Shown here: positions 32,052-43,400 of the stretch, in pieces
Layout: the number at the start of each line of letters is the position of its first letter
How positions within the stretch are numbered: position 1 is the first letter of the stretch
Origin: Zymoseptoria tritici IPO323
Taxonomy: Eukaryota; Ascomycota; Dothideomycetes; Mycosphaerellales; Mycosphaerellaceae
Assembly (NCBI RefSeq): GCF_000219625.1
Contig: NC_018218.1
Location: 5,270,001-5,334,000, forward strand
DNA length: 64,000 nt
Direction: 5' to 3'
Program-made: the position numbers and the translations under genes
Notes under the pieces: generated by a model
Databases searched by the model: none
Seen by the model: only the letters and a program-made list of their open reading frames with translations
What the model was told of the DNA's origin: nothing

Positions 32052-33101
32052 TCACAAACGATCGACGAATGTCTTGATGTCCCACAGATGGGCGAGGAAG
32101 ACCTCTGGTGCCGCCTTTCGCAGAAACAGCTCGCCTGAATGCACGACGCCGAGGCTGACCCTTCCCACCGCAGAGACGCCCGCACGAGCCAATTTTCTGT
32201 AATAGGCATTGCCCTCATCTCGCAGCGGATCAAGCTCTGCTGTCACGATCAAATGCGGAGGTAGCCCTCGCATGTCTTCCTCCTCCGCCCAGTACGGCCA
32301 CGCCAATTTGTCTCGAGCATGCTTGCCAAAATCGTCGTAGATCCGAGCATGCAGAGAGCTCGACGAACACATGACCAGATATCCGTCCAACTCTACAAGG
32401 CTGGGCAATTCGCGGAGCTTCCACTCCAAGGGCAAGTTGTATGCGCCGCTGATGTACGGGTCAGTGGCGCAGACTCCATCGATTTCATCCTGCCAGCCTT
32501 CCGAGTTCGCTTTTAAGGCAGTGGCAAGTGCTAGATTCCCACCACCACTTTCGCCGTGGAGGACTATCTTGTTGATGTTCAACTTCGCGGAGTGCTTGCG
32601 GATCCAGCGAACGGCCGCAACACAGTCGTTGAGCCCGGCTGGAAAGGGTCTCAGCCCATCCGGATGGAGTGCATTGCGGAAGTCGACGAGGAAAACGTGG
32701 AGTCCAGTCTGGGCGAGAGCTTTGGACCAGGCGATATGCATCGGATTGTCAGTTCGAAGCATGATCATGCCGCCTCCATGGAAGTACAGCAAAGCTGGAA
32801 TCGGTCCAGCCTCTCCGGCCGGACGATACATCAGGATCTTGATTTCATTCCCGTCTGGTCCGACGATTCTCTCCTCGGATTCATCGATTGGACGGGAGAG
32901 ACTGGAATGGGTGACTGTATAGTCCAGATTGCGGTATACTTCTTCAATTCCCTTCTCGGCTTGGGAACAAAACTCGATTATGGACTCTTTGGGAGCATCT
33001 GGTGTGAATTCCGGAGTGAGAAAGGTCGTCTCGTGCATGCCTTCTTTCTGAACTGCGGCCAGCAACTTTGGATGAGTTCGCGGATCTTTCGATACCGACA
33101 T
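32052..33101 (-). CDS. alpha/beta hydrolase-3 family esterase/lipase (HSL-like)
   Basis: A single exon encodes about 349 residues. The oxyanion-hole motif HGGG (in LLYFHGGGMIM) and the nucleophile elbow HGESGGGNLA identify the hormone-sensitive-lipase group. The acid is probably the Asp in AELDPLRDEG and the His lies in GVVHSGELF. No signal peptide, so it is intracellular and likely acts on short-chain or aromatic esters. I chose the ATG at 33101 (MSVSKDPRT); the frame is open to 33257, but the extra residues look like leader. It is divergent from an FAD monooxygenase gene with a shared 468-base region. Confidence 0.88.
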   Translation of the reverse strand: MSVSKDPRTHPKLLAAVQKEGMHETTFLTPEFTPDAPKESIIEFCSQAEKGIEEVYRNLDYTVTHSSLSRPIDESEERIVGPDGNEIKILMYRPAGEAGPIPALLYFHGGGMIMLRTDNPMHIAWSKALAQTGLHVFLVDFRNALHPDGLRPFPAGLNDCVAAVRWIRKHSAKLNINKIVLHGESGGGNLALATALKANSEGWQDEIDGVCATDPYISGAYNLPLEWKLRELPSLVELDGYLVMCSSSSLHARIYDDFGKHARDKLAWPYWAEEEDMRGLPPHLIVTAELDPLRDEGNAYYRKLARAGVSAVGRVSLGVVHSGELFLRKAAPEVFLAHLWDIKTFVDRL

Positions 33102-33569
33102 TGTCGGATCGCCAAGCCGTCCAGGCGCCGATGGTGGATAGTGAGCCATGTGCAGAAATCGGTCGTATGAACCTGCTGGCAAGAGAGCAATCCTTCCAGC
33201 GTTCTCCTTTGGCATTTGCCTCAGAAAGAGCGCGGCATCTTTGCCATCATCATGCACACAAGAGATGCCAGGATTTTTGCATCCTGGTCATCTGCCCATG
33301 CAACGAAATATGCTCAAATCTGCTCCAATACCACTCACTTCGTCATCTTTCTGCTTATCGCATCATTCGCAGCCTTGATAGCCTTGCATCGCGATCGTAG
33401 ACTCATCGCCGAGTCTCGTGCATCGATTGCAGCGGTCCAGCTCTTTGCGGCAGAGTTTCGATCCCGGGAGCTCCGTAAGTAGGTGAACAAGGCAGTGTTC
33501 TACCTGCTTACGACGCGGTAGCCTTCAACGTCCACATGTCATTCTCACCAGCATCCATCGCCCACAGCC
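33102..33569. promoter_or_regulatory. shared divergent promoter, hydrolase / FAD monooxygenase
   Basis: 468 bases between two divergent starts, consistent with co-regulation. No named site could be read. Confidence 0.45.
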
Positions 33570-34917
33570 ATGAAGATCATCATAGTCGGCGCAGGCGTCG
33601 CAGGTCTCTCGGCATACCTGAAACTGCGAAAAGTCCTCCCTGATACAGACTCGCACACATTTACAATATTCGAATCTCACAAAGACGACGAAACCCAGGT
33701 CCAATCTACATCGGATCGAAACGAGCTCAGCGACTCTGCCGCAATTGTCGGCAACAGCATCGTTCTGTCTCCCAGCAGTATACGACTATTGGCGCAGATC
33801 GACCCGGAGCTGTACACCCGATTCAAGGGTCGAGGTTACGAGAACCACAATTTCAGGATCAGAACTGCGCGAGGGCATGAGATTGCTCTTCTGCCGACGA
33901 AAGATGATGTGCTGCCAGTTGAGGCTGCGATCTCATGCCCGAGATATGTCCTTTGGGAATGCTTACAAGAGGTCGTAGGGAAGGACGATATTCAACAAGG
34001 CAAAGTCGTTGCGGTAGATGTTCTGCATGGCCAGAAGCCAGCGGTGAGGCTTGCGAACGGAGAATTACATGAAGCCGATCTTGTGATTGGCGCAGACGGC
34101 GTGCACAGTGTTGTCAAGAAAGGTCTTTTCGGAAAAGAGAATGAAGACAGATACGCACCACAATTTGAGTCAGTACGCTCGATGGCGTCGCATCACTGTC
34201 GGCTGATTTATCGACAGGGGCTTCCGCGGCGTGGGAGCATTCCTCGACATGGACATTCCCGACTCCGTCTCGACACACGACAGCATCGTGGTGACATTCG
34301 GTCCAACGGGCTCCTTTGGGTACTGCTCTTCCGCACCGGCTTCCCACAAAAGGGTCGGATGGTGGTCCAATTGGAGAACAACCGAGCCTCCTCTGAGCAG
34401 CTTCATGGATGCCGAAGAAATCCAAGCAGGATTGTACGATCGCCACAAAACCTGGAAAGATCCCGTCATCCAAGCATGCATCAAGACAACCACCACAGAC
34501 CGAATCTACCCCTTATGGACAACACCAGACCTGCCTCACTGGGGCACGAACGGAGTCGTTCTGCTCGGTGATTCTGCTCACACTTTGCAAGCGACAAGCG
34601 GACAGGGCGCTGCTCAGGCGCTGGAAGATGTGGTGACATTCTCACTCTTGCTCGCCCACTTCACGGCAAAGGCACAGCAAAGCGAAGCTGAACTGAGCGT
34701 CGAGCAAGCCATCGATGCAGCTTCCAAAGGACTGTTCGAGATCCGCCATGCACGAGTGCGCAACATACGGACACGCGCTCGGAACTTGTATGCGAGTCGA
34801 GGCAGAATTGACAACGTGGTTTTGGAATACTTGTACTACGCGTACCTGTACGCGGTCACGAATGTTCGATTCATCGGTAAAGTGGACCTTTGGCCATTCC
34901 CTGATGCAGCATACTGA
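33570..34917 (+). CDS. FAD-dependent monooxygenase (salicylate hydroxylase-like)
   Basis: Two exons encode about 432 residues; the intron is 34169-34217 (49 nt). The protein begins with the dinucleotide-binding motif IIIVGAGVAGLSAYLKL. GADGVHSVVKKGLF is the DG motif and VVLLGDSAHTLQATSGQGAAQ is the GD motif that binds the FAD ribityl chain, so all three signatures of class A flavoprotein hydroxylases are intact. Such enzymes hydroxylate aromatic or polyketide rings using NAD(P)H. The divergent neighbour is an esterase, so the pair might open and oxidise an aromatic ester; this is inference only. Confidence 0.9.
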
Positions 34918-35681
34918 TAGTGTCCAGGTGAATGGATGATTGGAAATTCCTTCATAGAACCCAATGAGTGGAATGCCGAAGCGGAAGTGCAGAAGTATCT
35001 GGAAAGAACCGGGCTATAACCACAATTGGCAATGAACGGATCCGCTGACCGGTCGCCAGGCCGGCGCTTGGTGGATGGGCCGGCATTTGACGGATTCATT
35101 GTCTGTTCAGAAAGAAGAAGAAAGCAACAAGGAACGGTAGTCCCCGAGACTACTGCCTCCTCACCTCAGGTACGCACGGAGGAACGCATCGTTGATTGAA
35201 CGAATGAGGTCGAACACATGCAGATGCCTGTGCAGCCGGTAGCATTGGAGCGACTGCGTCACGTTAGCCACATGTTTGTCGTCAGTCTCACCTAATGTCA
35301 AATTCCCACAAGTGAGCCAAGAAAATAGCAGAGTCGATGCCATGTAGCGTTTGCTGTATAATTTCTGCACACTACAGGATTGCTCCATCTCTCCTCGCGG
35401 TCCGAAAGTTGATGGTATTATACAATACCCGGATAATCTGTAGGTGCTCAGCGCTCCCGTAGTGCGCCGCACAGTGGTGGACTGCGTATCAATCGAGGAA
35501 TCTGCTCTCCGACATGCTATGATGGGCAGAAGTAAAGCCGCACGGGTCCGGTTGTTTCGAAACGATGAGTCGACTTCTGCCTTTGCTGTGCTCGTGCACG
35601 AATGATGATGCTCAGTCCTCAATGGTGTCCTGTTCGTCCTTTATGACCGGCTCAGCTTGCTCGCATGCAGAGACCATCCGA
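34918..35681. other. intergenic gap between convergent genes
   Basis: 764 bases. A minus-strand open frame of 153 codons (35161-35622) has no recognisable domain and a poor start. I regard the stretch as non-coding. Confidence 0.4.
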
Positions 35682-37383
35682 TCAGCGTAGTCCTATGACG
35701 CTCTGGACAATCTCATCAGTAAGCCGTTCAGTAAACACGAGCATCGCGACTCACCATCTCCAACGTCCAAACACGCCTGATCCAAACCTTGAGCTTTCCT
35801 TCGACGCCCTCAACATTCTCAAGCTCAACGCCTTCCCACCAACATCTCCTGGCAGGCTTCCTCCAGAAGAGAAGCAATTTCTGAGCCATGCCGACAGCAT
35901 TTTGAGCTCCGGAGTTGTCGCCTTTGATGTCGGTGCGTAGGCGGGCCAGAGCGATCGAGCAAATGACGGCTTTTTGTGGTTCGGCAGCGCGGTGTCCCCA
36001 TATGTCCTCGTGGTTGAAGCCACTGTGATGTCGTCAGTATGAAGTGCAGCCGGAGGGAACGATGAACGTATGCGCACCCAGCTGTAAGCATCTCGATCAA
36101 GTGCTGCTCCGTTGTTCCTGTCTCCTCGCTTTTACGCAGCCCAGAGAAGATACCATCTTGCTTGAGCAGCGCTCTGCTGGCCGCTCGCTTGATGTTGATC
36201 ATTTCCATTTGCTCAATGTCCTTGCGAGGAGGAATTGCATAGAAATCGAGGTCCTCGCGCAAAACAATGATGCCGGCTCTGTCTTGGAGCATGTCGCGTG
36301 CATTGCCAGGCATGGGCTCGATCGGCATCGTGTTCGGTCCTTCGCTAGGTTGACCATCCTCGCTTGACTGCGGAATTGTCTGTGCCACATGACGGAAGAA
36401 CTCCAGCATGTATTGCAGGGACAAAGGATCGTACTGTGAATAATACACGACGTCAGATAAATATACATTGTTGTTGGAGATGACGCGTTGAATGGCGTTG
36501 ATACTGGCAGGAGGCTTGGGCTTCGCCTGCGCTAGCGGACGATTCTGGTGGGGGTTTCTTACGTCGACCGGGTAGACATCGCCGTCTTGGTTGTAGCTGT
36601 TCATGTGTCCGTCGGGTAGCAGGCCGTTCGGAAACAATGAGAGCAAGACGAATTCGGGTAGTGTAAGAAGCTCATCTCGTGAGAGTGTGAAGCGGGTTCC
36701 CCTGCTAAGTGTTAGCAGGCATCACGCATCCTATATCCACGGTCGACGAACCGAAGCTCCAAGGTAATGTTCTCGTCTGAACCTGCAATACGTCAATACA
36801 CGACCACGCGATATCGACTTTGACGAGACATACCACCTCCTTGCAAAGCTGTATTTATCGGTGCTGGTCCTCCCTGCTGCACCTGTGTGATGATGCTCGC
36901 GGCACCTCCTGCTGCTGCCATGACGTATGTGAATCCCTCGAGCGGACTTGATCCTTCAGTGTATGGCGGCGGCGGCTCTCCGTCGTCTAAGTCCTTGCTG
37001 GTCTTGGTATCGCGTGGGAGCGCAGCTTTTGTCTCGGCAACGACACTGGATGTAGCTCCACTGGACTGTGTCTCTTCGAACGGCGGCGCTGGGGCAAAGG
37101 CGACGAGGGTATCGGCTGCGCAAGCTGTGGTAACGAGCGAGAGGTATGCTTCCGCGGTCGATGGCTCCGGAAAGTAGCGAGAGGGGAAGTTGTGCGAGGC
37201 GAATGGTGGTGGAGACTCAACCGAAGCGGAGGACGGCTGGTCCTGGCGCTCCTGCGATTGTGACGACGAGGATGTATCGAGGCGAAAATGCGAGTCGACG
37301 TCGGTCTTGCCCAGTGGCGTATGCGCTCGCAGGGATGGGGTCGTGTGAATTGAGTTCTCGTCGGAATCCAGACTGAAGGTCAA
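35682..37383 (-). CDS. Whi2-like BTB/POZ (KCTD-type) stress-response protein
   Basis: Six exons encode about 454 residues; introns are 35703-35754, 36023-36077, 36434-36562, 36702-36751 and 36783-36833. The first 190 residues are low complexity (Ser/Pro/Ala). Then GTRFTLSRDELLTLPEFVLL and LFPNGLLPDG, with YDPLSLQYMLEFFR after the 129-nt intron, form the BTB-like domain of Whi2. The C-terminus FNHEDIWGHRAAEPQKAVIC and WTLEMSVIGLR is conserved in filamentous fungi. In yeast Whi2 activates the phosphatase Psr1 in stress signalling at the plasma membrane. The 129-nt intron is in frame and stop-free, so its retention would insert 43 residues into the BTB domain. Confidence 0.83.
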
Positions 37384-37760
37384 GAGGAGGGAGGGAGGTG
37401 GCTGGCGGTGAAAGCTATCGCCGCGGCGGGCGGAGTCGCGTGGGAGAGGAGTCGACGGCGCCTTACGTGCGCAGTCGGTGGTGAGGACGGAGGAGGAACA
37501 AGGGCGATGTTACTGGTAGGAGGCAGGTGTTCGACGTGCAAGTGCGGCCAGCGTCGATCGCAATGGGGCTTGAGATGCGTCGAGCCAGCCCGTGTGAGGT
37601 CGGTATTCCCGCGGCTCAACAGCCAATCAGGACACTCTATCAATATACGCTACGATATCACCAATACGCGAAAGTGAAAGTAGACTATGATCACAGACAA
37701 CTGGTGATACATCTCAAATCATGCTATACAATGTTGCCAACTTCTGCTGAAATGCTCCAT
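37384..37760. promoter_or_regulatory. Whi2-like upstream region
   Basis: 377 bases between the Whi2-like start and the alcohol dehydrogenase stop. No element recognised. Confidence 0.35.
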
Positions 37761-39108
37761 CTACTCCTTGTTGAAGTCGATGACAATGCGACCAGCCACC
37801 TCTCCTCTCCGCAGTGCCTGCACCGACTCGTTGAAGCGAGAGATTCCCCGTACTTCCGCTACGCCTTGAAGCAGACCACGACGGGCGTAGTCGAGTGTCG
37901 CAGCGGTGTCTTGCATGGTCCCGACCAGAGAGCCAATGATGTGGAGGTTCTTGAATGCGAAATGCGATGGGTCGGCTCCGATGTTGATCTCTCCAGCTGG
38001 CGGCAGGGCAATGCACATGATGCGTCCTCCGATGCGGTCGCCGATGAATGGGATGGCGTCTGAGAAAGGATCAGTATGAGTGCACAATAGAAGTGATCGA
38101 TCTCACTGACCTTTGTAGGCTTGGTATGCCGTCACTAAGACTCCGTGAGCGCCGATTCCTCCAGCAACTTCCTTGACACGAGCAGCAACGTCTGCGTGCT
38201 CCTTGAACTGATGCAGCTGTCAGTACAACGAAACTCTCAAAAGAATCAGCATACACCTACGTCGACGAACTCCTCCGCGCCGAGCTTCATGCACAGCTCC
38301 TTCTTCGCCTCGCCGCTATCAATGACAATAGGTCGCATGCCCATGGCCCTGGAACGAATCATCAGCATCTTGTATACAGCATCGTGTTCGAGCCAGACTC
38401 ACTTCGCCAGTTGCACACCCTGGATACCGACACCACCGCCACCACCTGGGAACACGACCCAATTTCCAGCCTTCAAGCCCGAGTCGATTAGAGCCCTGTG
38501 CATTGTGCTAGCCGAGCACATGATCGGCCCGGCGACCTCATCAGGCACTCCATCGGGGATTCTTGATGTGTAAATCGCTGGCGATGTGACGTATTGACGG
38601 TAAGAACCCTCAGCAACCAGACCAGTGTATACACCCTTTTGACAGTAGTTGTCGCGGCCGGTGAAGCACTCCTCGCAGTTGTGACAGACGTCCCAAAGGG
38701 GCTGAAATGGTCAGCTTACCTCTAATCCTGCTTTGCACCCACTCGACAACATACCTTGATTCCAGCACGATCGCCAACCTTCCAGCCTTGGACATTATTG
38801 CCGACCTTGACAACTACCCCAGCACCCTCGTGGCCAGCACACTTCGTGCCGAATGTGGACATCGGTGGCACAGCCCAGTCATTCATCATGAAGTGGACGT
38901 CGCTCATGCACAGTCCCGTAGCATTCAGCCGAAGTAGAAGCTCGCCATCCTCTGCGACAAGTCAGTTGTGCATTCAACTTCAATCAAATGTCCTCCTCGA
39001 CTCACTCGGCTCTGGAACATCGACCATTTGGACTTCCACGCGGAAGTCTGGGCCTTCATTGACACAGACTCCAGCAAGACCTTGCTTCGGGATCTCGATT
39101 TCGGCCAT
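37761..39108 (-). CDS. zinc-containing alcohol dehydrogenase (MDR family)
   Basis: Six exons encode about 360 residues; introns are 38060-38110, 38208-38260, 38349-38402, 38702-38754 and 38952-39005. The catalytic-zinc motif GHEGAGVVVKVG, the structural-zinc Cys set in CHNCEECFTGRDNYC, and the NAD(P)-binding GGGGGVGIQGVQLA are intact. LCMSDVH carries the first catalytic-zinc Cys. It should oxidise primary or secondary alcohols with NAD+ in the cytosol, and is closest in style to the yeast/fungal ADH1 group, about 350-360 residues long. Dense introns and full motifs indicate an active gene. Confidence 0.92.
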
Positions 39109-40415
39109 TGTATATATTCGTGTTTCGGATTAAAGAATTGTAAGTCGGGATTGATAGAAATTGAGCAGCAGGGAGTAGGAAGAGCTTCTAGAAACGACGT
39201 CCTACCCTTCTTATAGGAAACCCTACCTTGACCACAACCCCGTTGGCCCCTCTCCATCAGGCGCCAGAAGACGATCGAGCGCTCGCATTGGCCTTTCGGT
39301 TCTCGGTCTGTGAATCCGTGGCTGAAAGGCCACGCGAGTGGAGAACGTGGGCTCAATTCTGGGGCGGGGTAACAGTACCACATGAGCGCGGCAACTCGAA
39401 GGCGGCAGGGGAAGGTTGTGTTCGTCACTTCGTCCGAGTCTCGCTCGACTCGCTACAGGCGTGTAGGTATCAGAGGACCGCCGTTTGTGCGTGGACACAC
39501 AGCGCGGAGAAGATTTTCCGAGATGTATTGGTCGAGTTCCGAGTTGATGAGAGGTGGAGTAGTGTCAGAGCTATGAAGTTGGGGAAGGCAGATCCACTTC
39601 ATATATGGACAATCTCCCAAAACCATCAAGGTATTCCTGCATGACAGAAAGCAATCACTGCAATGGCTCTCCGTCACTACCGCTTTGGATTCAATGTTCC
39701 ATTTCGCGCAGTCCGTTTCAAAGCAAAAGCGACTCCAGCAGCCCTTGAGGAATGTGGGGAGAAGACCCCACTTCAAGTGAATGACCCTGCTTTGGTTCTA
39801 CCTGCCAGAAAACCTAAGGTGTGTTCGTCCAATGTGCCTGCAACGACACCATATATACGCCTCGCATCGCGCGTTCCTTTTCGTCACAATGCACTGTCCC
39901 ATTCTCATCGGGCTCCACGTGTCCGATACATCTGTAAGCATATCGTGACAAAGACCGGCAGGAAACCATGTGCAGAGGAACAATCTCGACGTGGTCCTGT
40001 TGTCAACTCGACGATTCTCGACACCCTTGCCCGGGCTTGTGAAACACCCAGACAAAACGGATCCGTGCGACGGCTGAGTTCGGAGACAGGTCACCTGGAT
40101 ATCAGTCTTGTGATCTTGCTGGAGCCGTTGATCAGGCGTCGGAAAAGATGGCGAGACAGACACAAAGGTCCCTGACAAGAAGGCTTTCAGCATGTATACC
40201 AGGTAAGAAACGACGCTCAACTTCGCTCATCGCGTAGACTTCCATGCTCGCAGCGAACCAATAGTCAACTCACAAAACGCCAACGCTCATGCCGCTAAAA
40301 GTGCCCAAAGTCCTGTCTTCTGAGTGACCATCGTCGCCAAGGAATCGTGATCCAAGCAAACAAGTGAAAAAGATGAGCTAAACCATAGGTCATGCAATCC
40401 CACAGCAAGCGCATT
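39109..40415. other. long intergenic region
   Basis: 1.3 kb between the alcohol dehydrogenase start and the Ssk2-type kinase stop, both on minus. TATATATTCG just upstream of the ADH start could be a TATA-like element. Open frames of up to 170 codons overlap in several frames without family resemblance. No gene supported. Confidence 0.4.
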
Positions 40416-43400
40416 TCAACCCTCCCTCACACTCGGCGTCCGACTCCCCGCCGCCGAAATCGCAGCAGGCGTCAACATCCCTCCACCTCCAAAACTGCTC
40501 TCACTAGCAGCACTCGGTGTCGCGGGCGTGCCTGGCTCCAAGCTCAACTGGCTCTTTATGCTCAGAATCCACTCGTGCTGCAACAGCTCGGCCGCACTCG
40601 CTCTCTTGGCCGGATCGCGTTCGAAACACCTTCGCAGAAAGTCCAACCCGACGTCGGACATTTGGTCTTTGCTCGGCATTTGCGGCGAGTTGCCGTTGGC
40701 AATGTTGTACATGATGGCAAAGTCGTTGTCCATATTCGTCCAGGGTCGACTACCCGTGGCCATCTCACTGATGACGCACCCTAAAGACCAGATATCCGCT
40801 GCGCCGAGACGGGCGTGCGGGTGACGGCCGCCTTTAATCACTTCGGGAGACATGTACATCGGAGTGCCCTGGACGGAGCCCTGGCGGCCTTGGCCGTTGG
40901 GCCCGTCAGCGACGATAGTCTTGCCTTGTTTAGCAATGACTTTAGCGGCGCCGAAATCGACGTATTTGATGACGCCGTTGTGGTCGAGGAGGATGTTTTC
41001 GGGTTTGATGTCGCGGTGAACGACATTGTTTTGGTGTAGGTAGGCGAGACCTTCCGTCATTTGCAGGGCGTAGACTTGGACGACGGTCTCGTCTTCGATG
41101 CGGCCGTGTTCGAGCAGGCCGGCGAGGGAACCGCCCGAGCAGTATTCCATGAAGATGTAGACCTTGTCGCGGTGGGGCTCGATGCCGTAATATTGGACGA
41201 CGTTAGGAAAGTCGAGGACTTGGAGGACGGACATTTCGTCGCGGATTTGGGAGACGATGGTAGGAATGAGCTTAGGGTCTTGGAGACGGATCTCTTTGAC
41301 GGCCATAAGATGTCCGCTGTCGAGGTTGATGGCAGCATAAACGGAGCCGAATGTGCCTCCGCCGACGAATTGACCTTGCTGCCAGCGTAGGTGGACGTTG
41401 CCGGCAGAGGCGGAGAGGTGGGTCAAAGCACGATCAGCGTCGTTGGAGTCTTCCAAGACACGGCCCAGAGCCTGTCGTTCTGCTTCACGGTCTTTGCGGA
41501 CCTGGTCCAATTTCTCCAACTCATCCAGCCATTGCAATCGAACAATCCGAGAACTCTCCTCGTCGTCTCTGAGATTTCCAGCGTCAAGACGAAGCTTGCC
41601 GACCTGTTCATCAATGCGCTTCTTCTCAGCCAAAGCAGCGACAGTGCCTCTCGCGCCCATGATGTCGAAGTGGGAGATGAGCAGACTCATGCATCCCGCC
41701 ACCTTTGACCTCAACTTAGCATACTCTTCATCCGAAATGGAAAGAATGTTCTGCCCACGCGTCATGACCATCGCAAACTCCAGCGCCACGACAGCCCATC
41801 GGAAAGTCTTGCGATCGGACGCTACGCAGTCATCGCAGATGAAAGACACCCAGTCTAGTGCGAGCTTTGTAAGCTTATGTTGGTTGATGGCTCTCCGTTG
41901 CGCGTCCATGTGAATAGCAGAACGCTGTCCAAACTCCGTGGCGAAAGCAAAACAGGACTGGATGAGCTCTTGACTCTCCCATTTTCGTCCTGCAGCTTCC
42001 GTTTGCGAGCGGACAATAGCAACGGAGTCCATGATGGTGTTGGACAGCTTGTGCGCCGTCTGACGGATCTTGGCAAGTTCCTGATGTACTCGCGGAAGAT
42101 TGGCGCGCTGCTCAACGAGCTTGGGCAGCTCGATGCCGGTGACTATGTTGAAAGTTGCGTTGGCGTTGAACAGACGATTTTGACTTCCATCTGCGACAAG
42201 TCGCAGTCGTCCGACCTTCAAGTCCATAGTCTGCTGCGACTTGAGCACTTCACTCGCCACGGCGCCCAATGATGTCTCGATTCGATGGCCATCCCACATG
42301 AGTGGTTGTTCGGGACGCAGAATCAATACGTAGGGATTTGTGGGATCTTCAGGACTGTCCTCTGCGTGGTAGCACGTGCCAAGCATGCTTTGGATATCCA
42401 CGGGACGATTGAGGAGTGCCGGGCTGGCGATGATGTACATTCTTGACCCATTCTTGTCCGTGACCAGAGGAGCACTGTCGGCGCCTGTCTCAACGAGGAA
42501 GTGGTCGGACAACCTCAATGCCATCAAGAGCTCCTCGAACGCATCGCCATCCATATTGATGCTGTACTCAGTAGCGTTCTCGAATCTCTGACCCAAAAGT
42601 CTGCTGAATCGAAAAATCTTCCTTTGTCGAACACGCACGGAATCAAGGATTGATTTGTAGCGCTTGTCCATTTCAGCAGTTCCAGCAACTTCATCCGGCG
42701 GTCGCTGGAGCTCCCGTTCGAAATGCAGAGCTAGACGACCCATCGATTTGGAGGTCAGACTTGAGAACTGACCCGCAACCTCTACATCACCACCATCAAG
42801 GAATCGACCGAGCTCGTTCGAAAAGTCCCATTCCTGTTCCAAGATCTCAGCTTCCTTGAAAGTATTCTTGTTGGCTGACAGTTTCCAATTCAGCAGCTTG
42901 AAGTAGAATTTGAGAGCATCGAGGATCACACCGTCGAAGTTATCGTCGATGCATGATGGTAGGTCCCAACCCGGCTCAAGTTGTGCGATAATGGTGTAAG
43001 CCTCCTTGATCTTGACAGCAAGCTTGAGGAGGATTTGAAACTGGAAGATCATTTGCTCGGTCGTCATCACGCCTTGCTGAGCTTGATCCTTCATCTTCTT
43101 TGCGTACGAGAGACGCATGCGAATGATCTCTTGGATGAGTCGGCTGGGAAAGTTGATGAGTGTCAGCAGTTCCTCGATATATGGCGGTAGATGGCGATCG
43201 GCAAAGGCTTCGGCATTGGCAATCAGGGTGGCTTTGGCTTTGTGGATGACCGTATTGACTCCTTCCAGTAAACTCTTGTCGTCCTGGAGAGACTTCAATC
43301 CATCCTCTTTCAGTATCCGGTCGATGAAGGAGCTGTCGTCGAATAGGTGGTTGCCCTGCTCGCCGTCCGGACGCGGACGAGCCTTGGTGAAGTCCAATTC

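Noticed and set aside
35161..35622. 153-codon minus-strand open frame
   Set aside because: No domain, Cys/His/Arg-rich random composition, poor start context and no homology pattern; lies in a convergent gap.
39798..40220. 140-codon minus-strand and overlapping plus-strand frames before the Ssk2-type kinase
   Set aside because: Open in several frames at once, which reflects base composition, with no recognisable motif.
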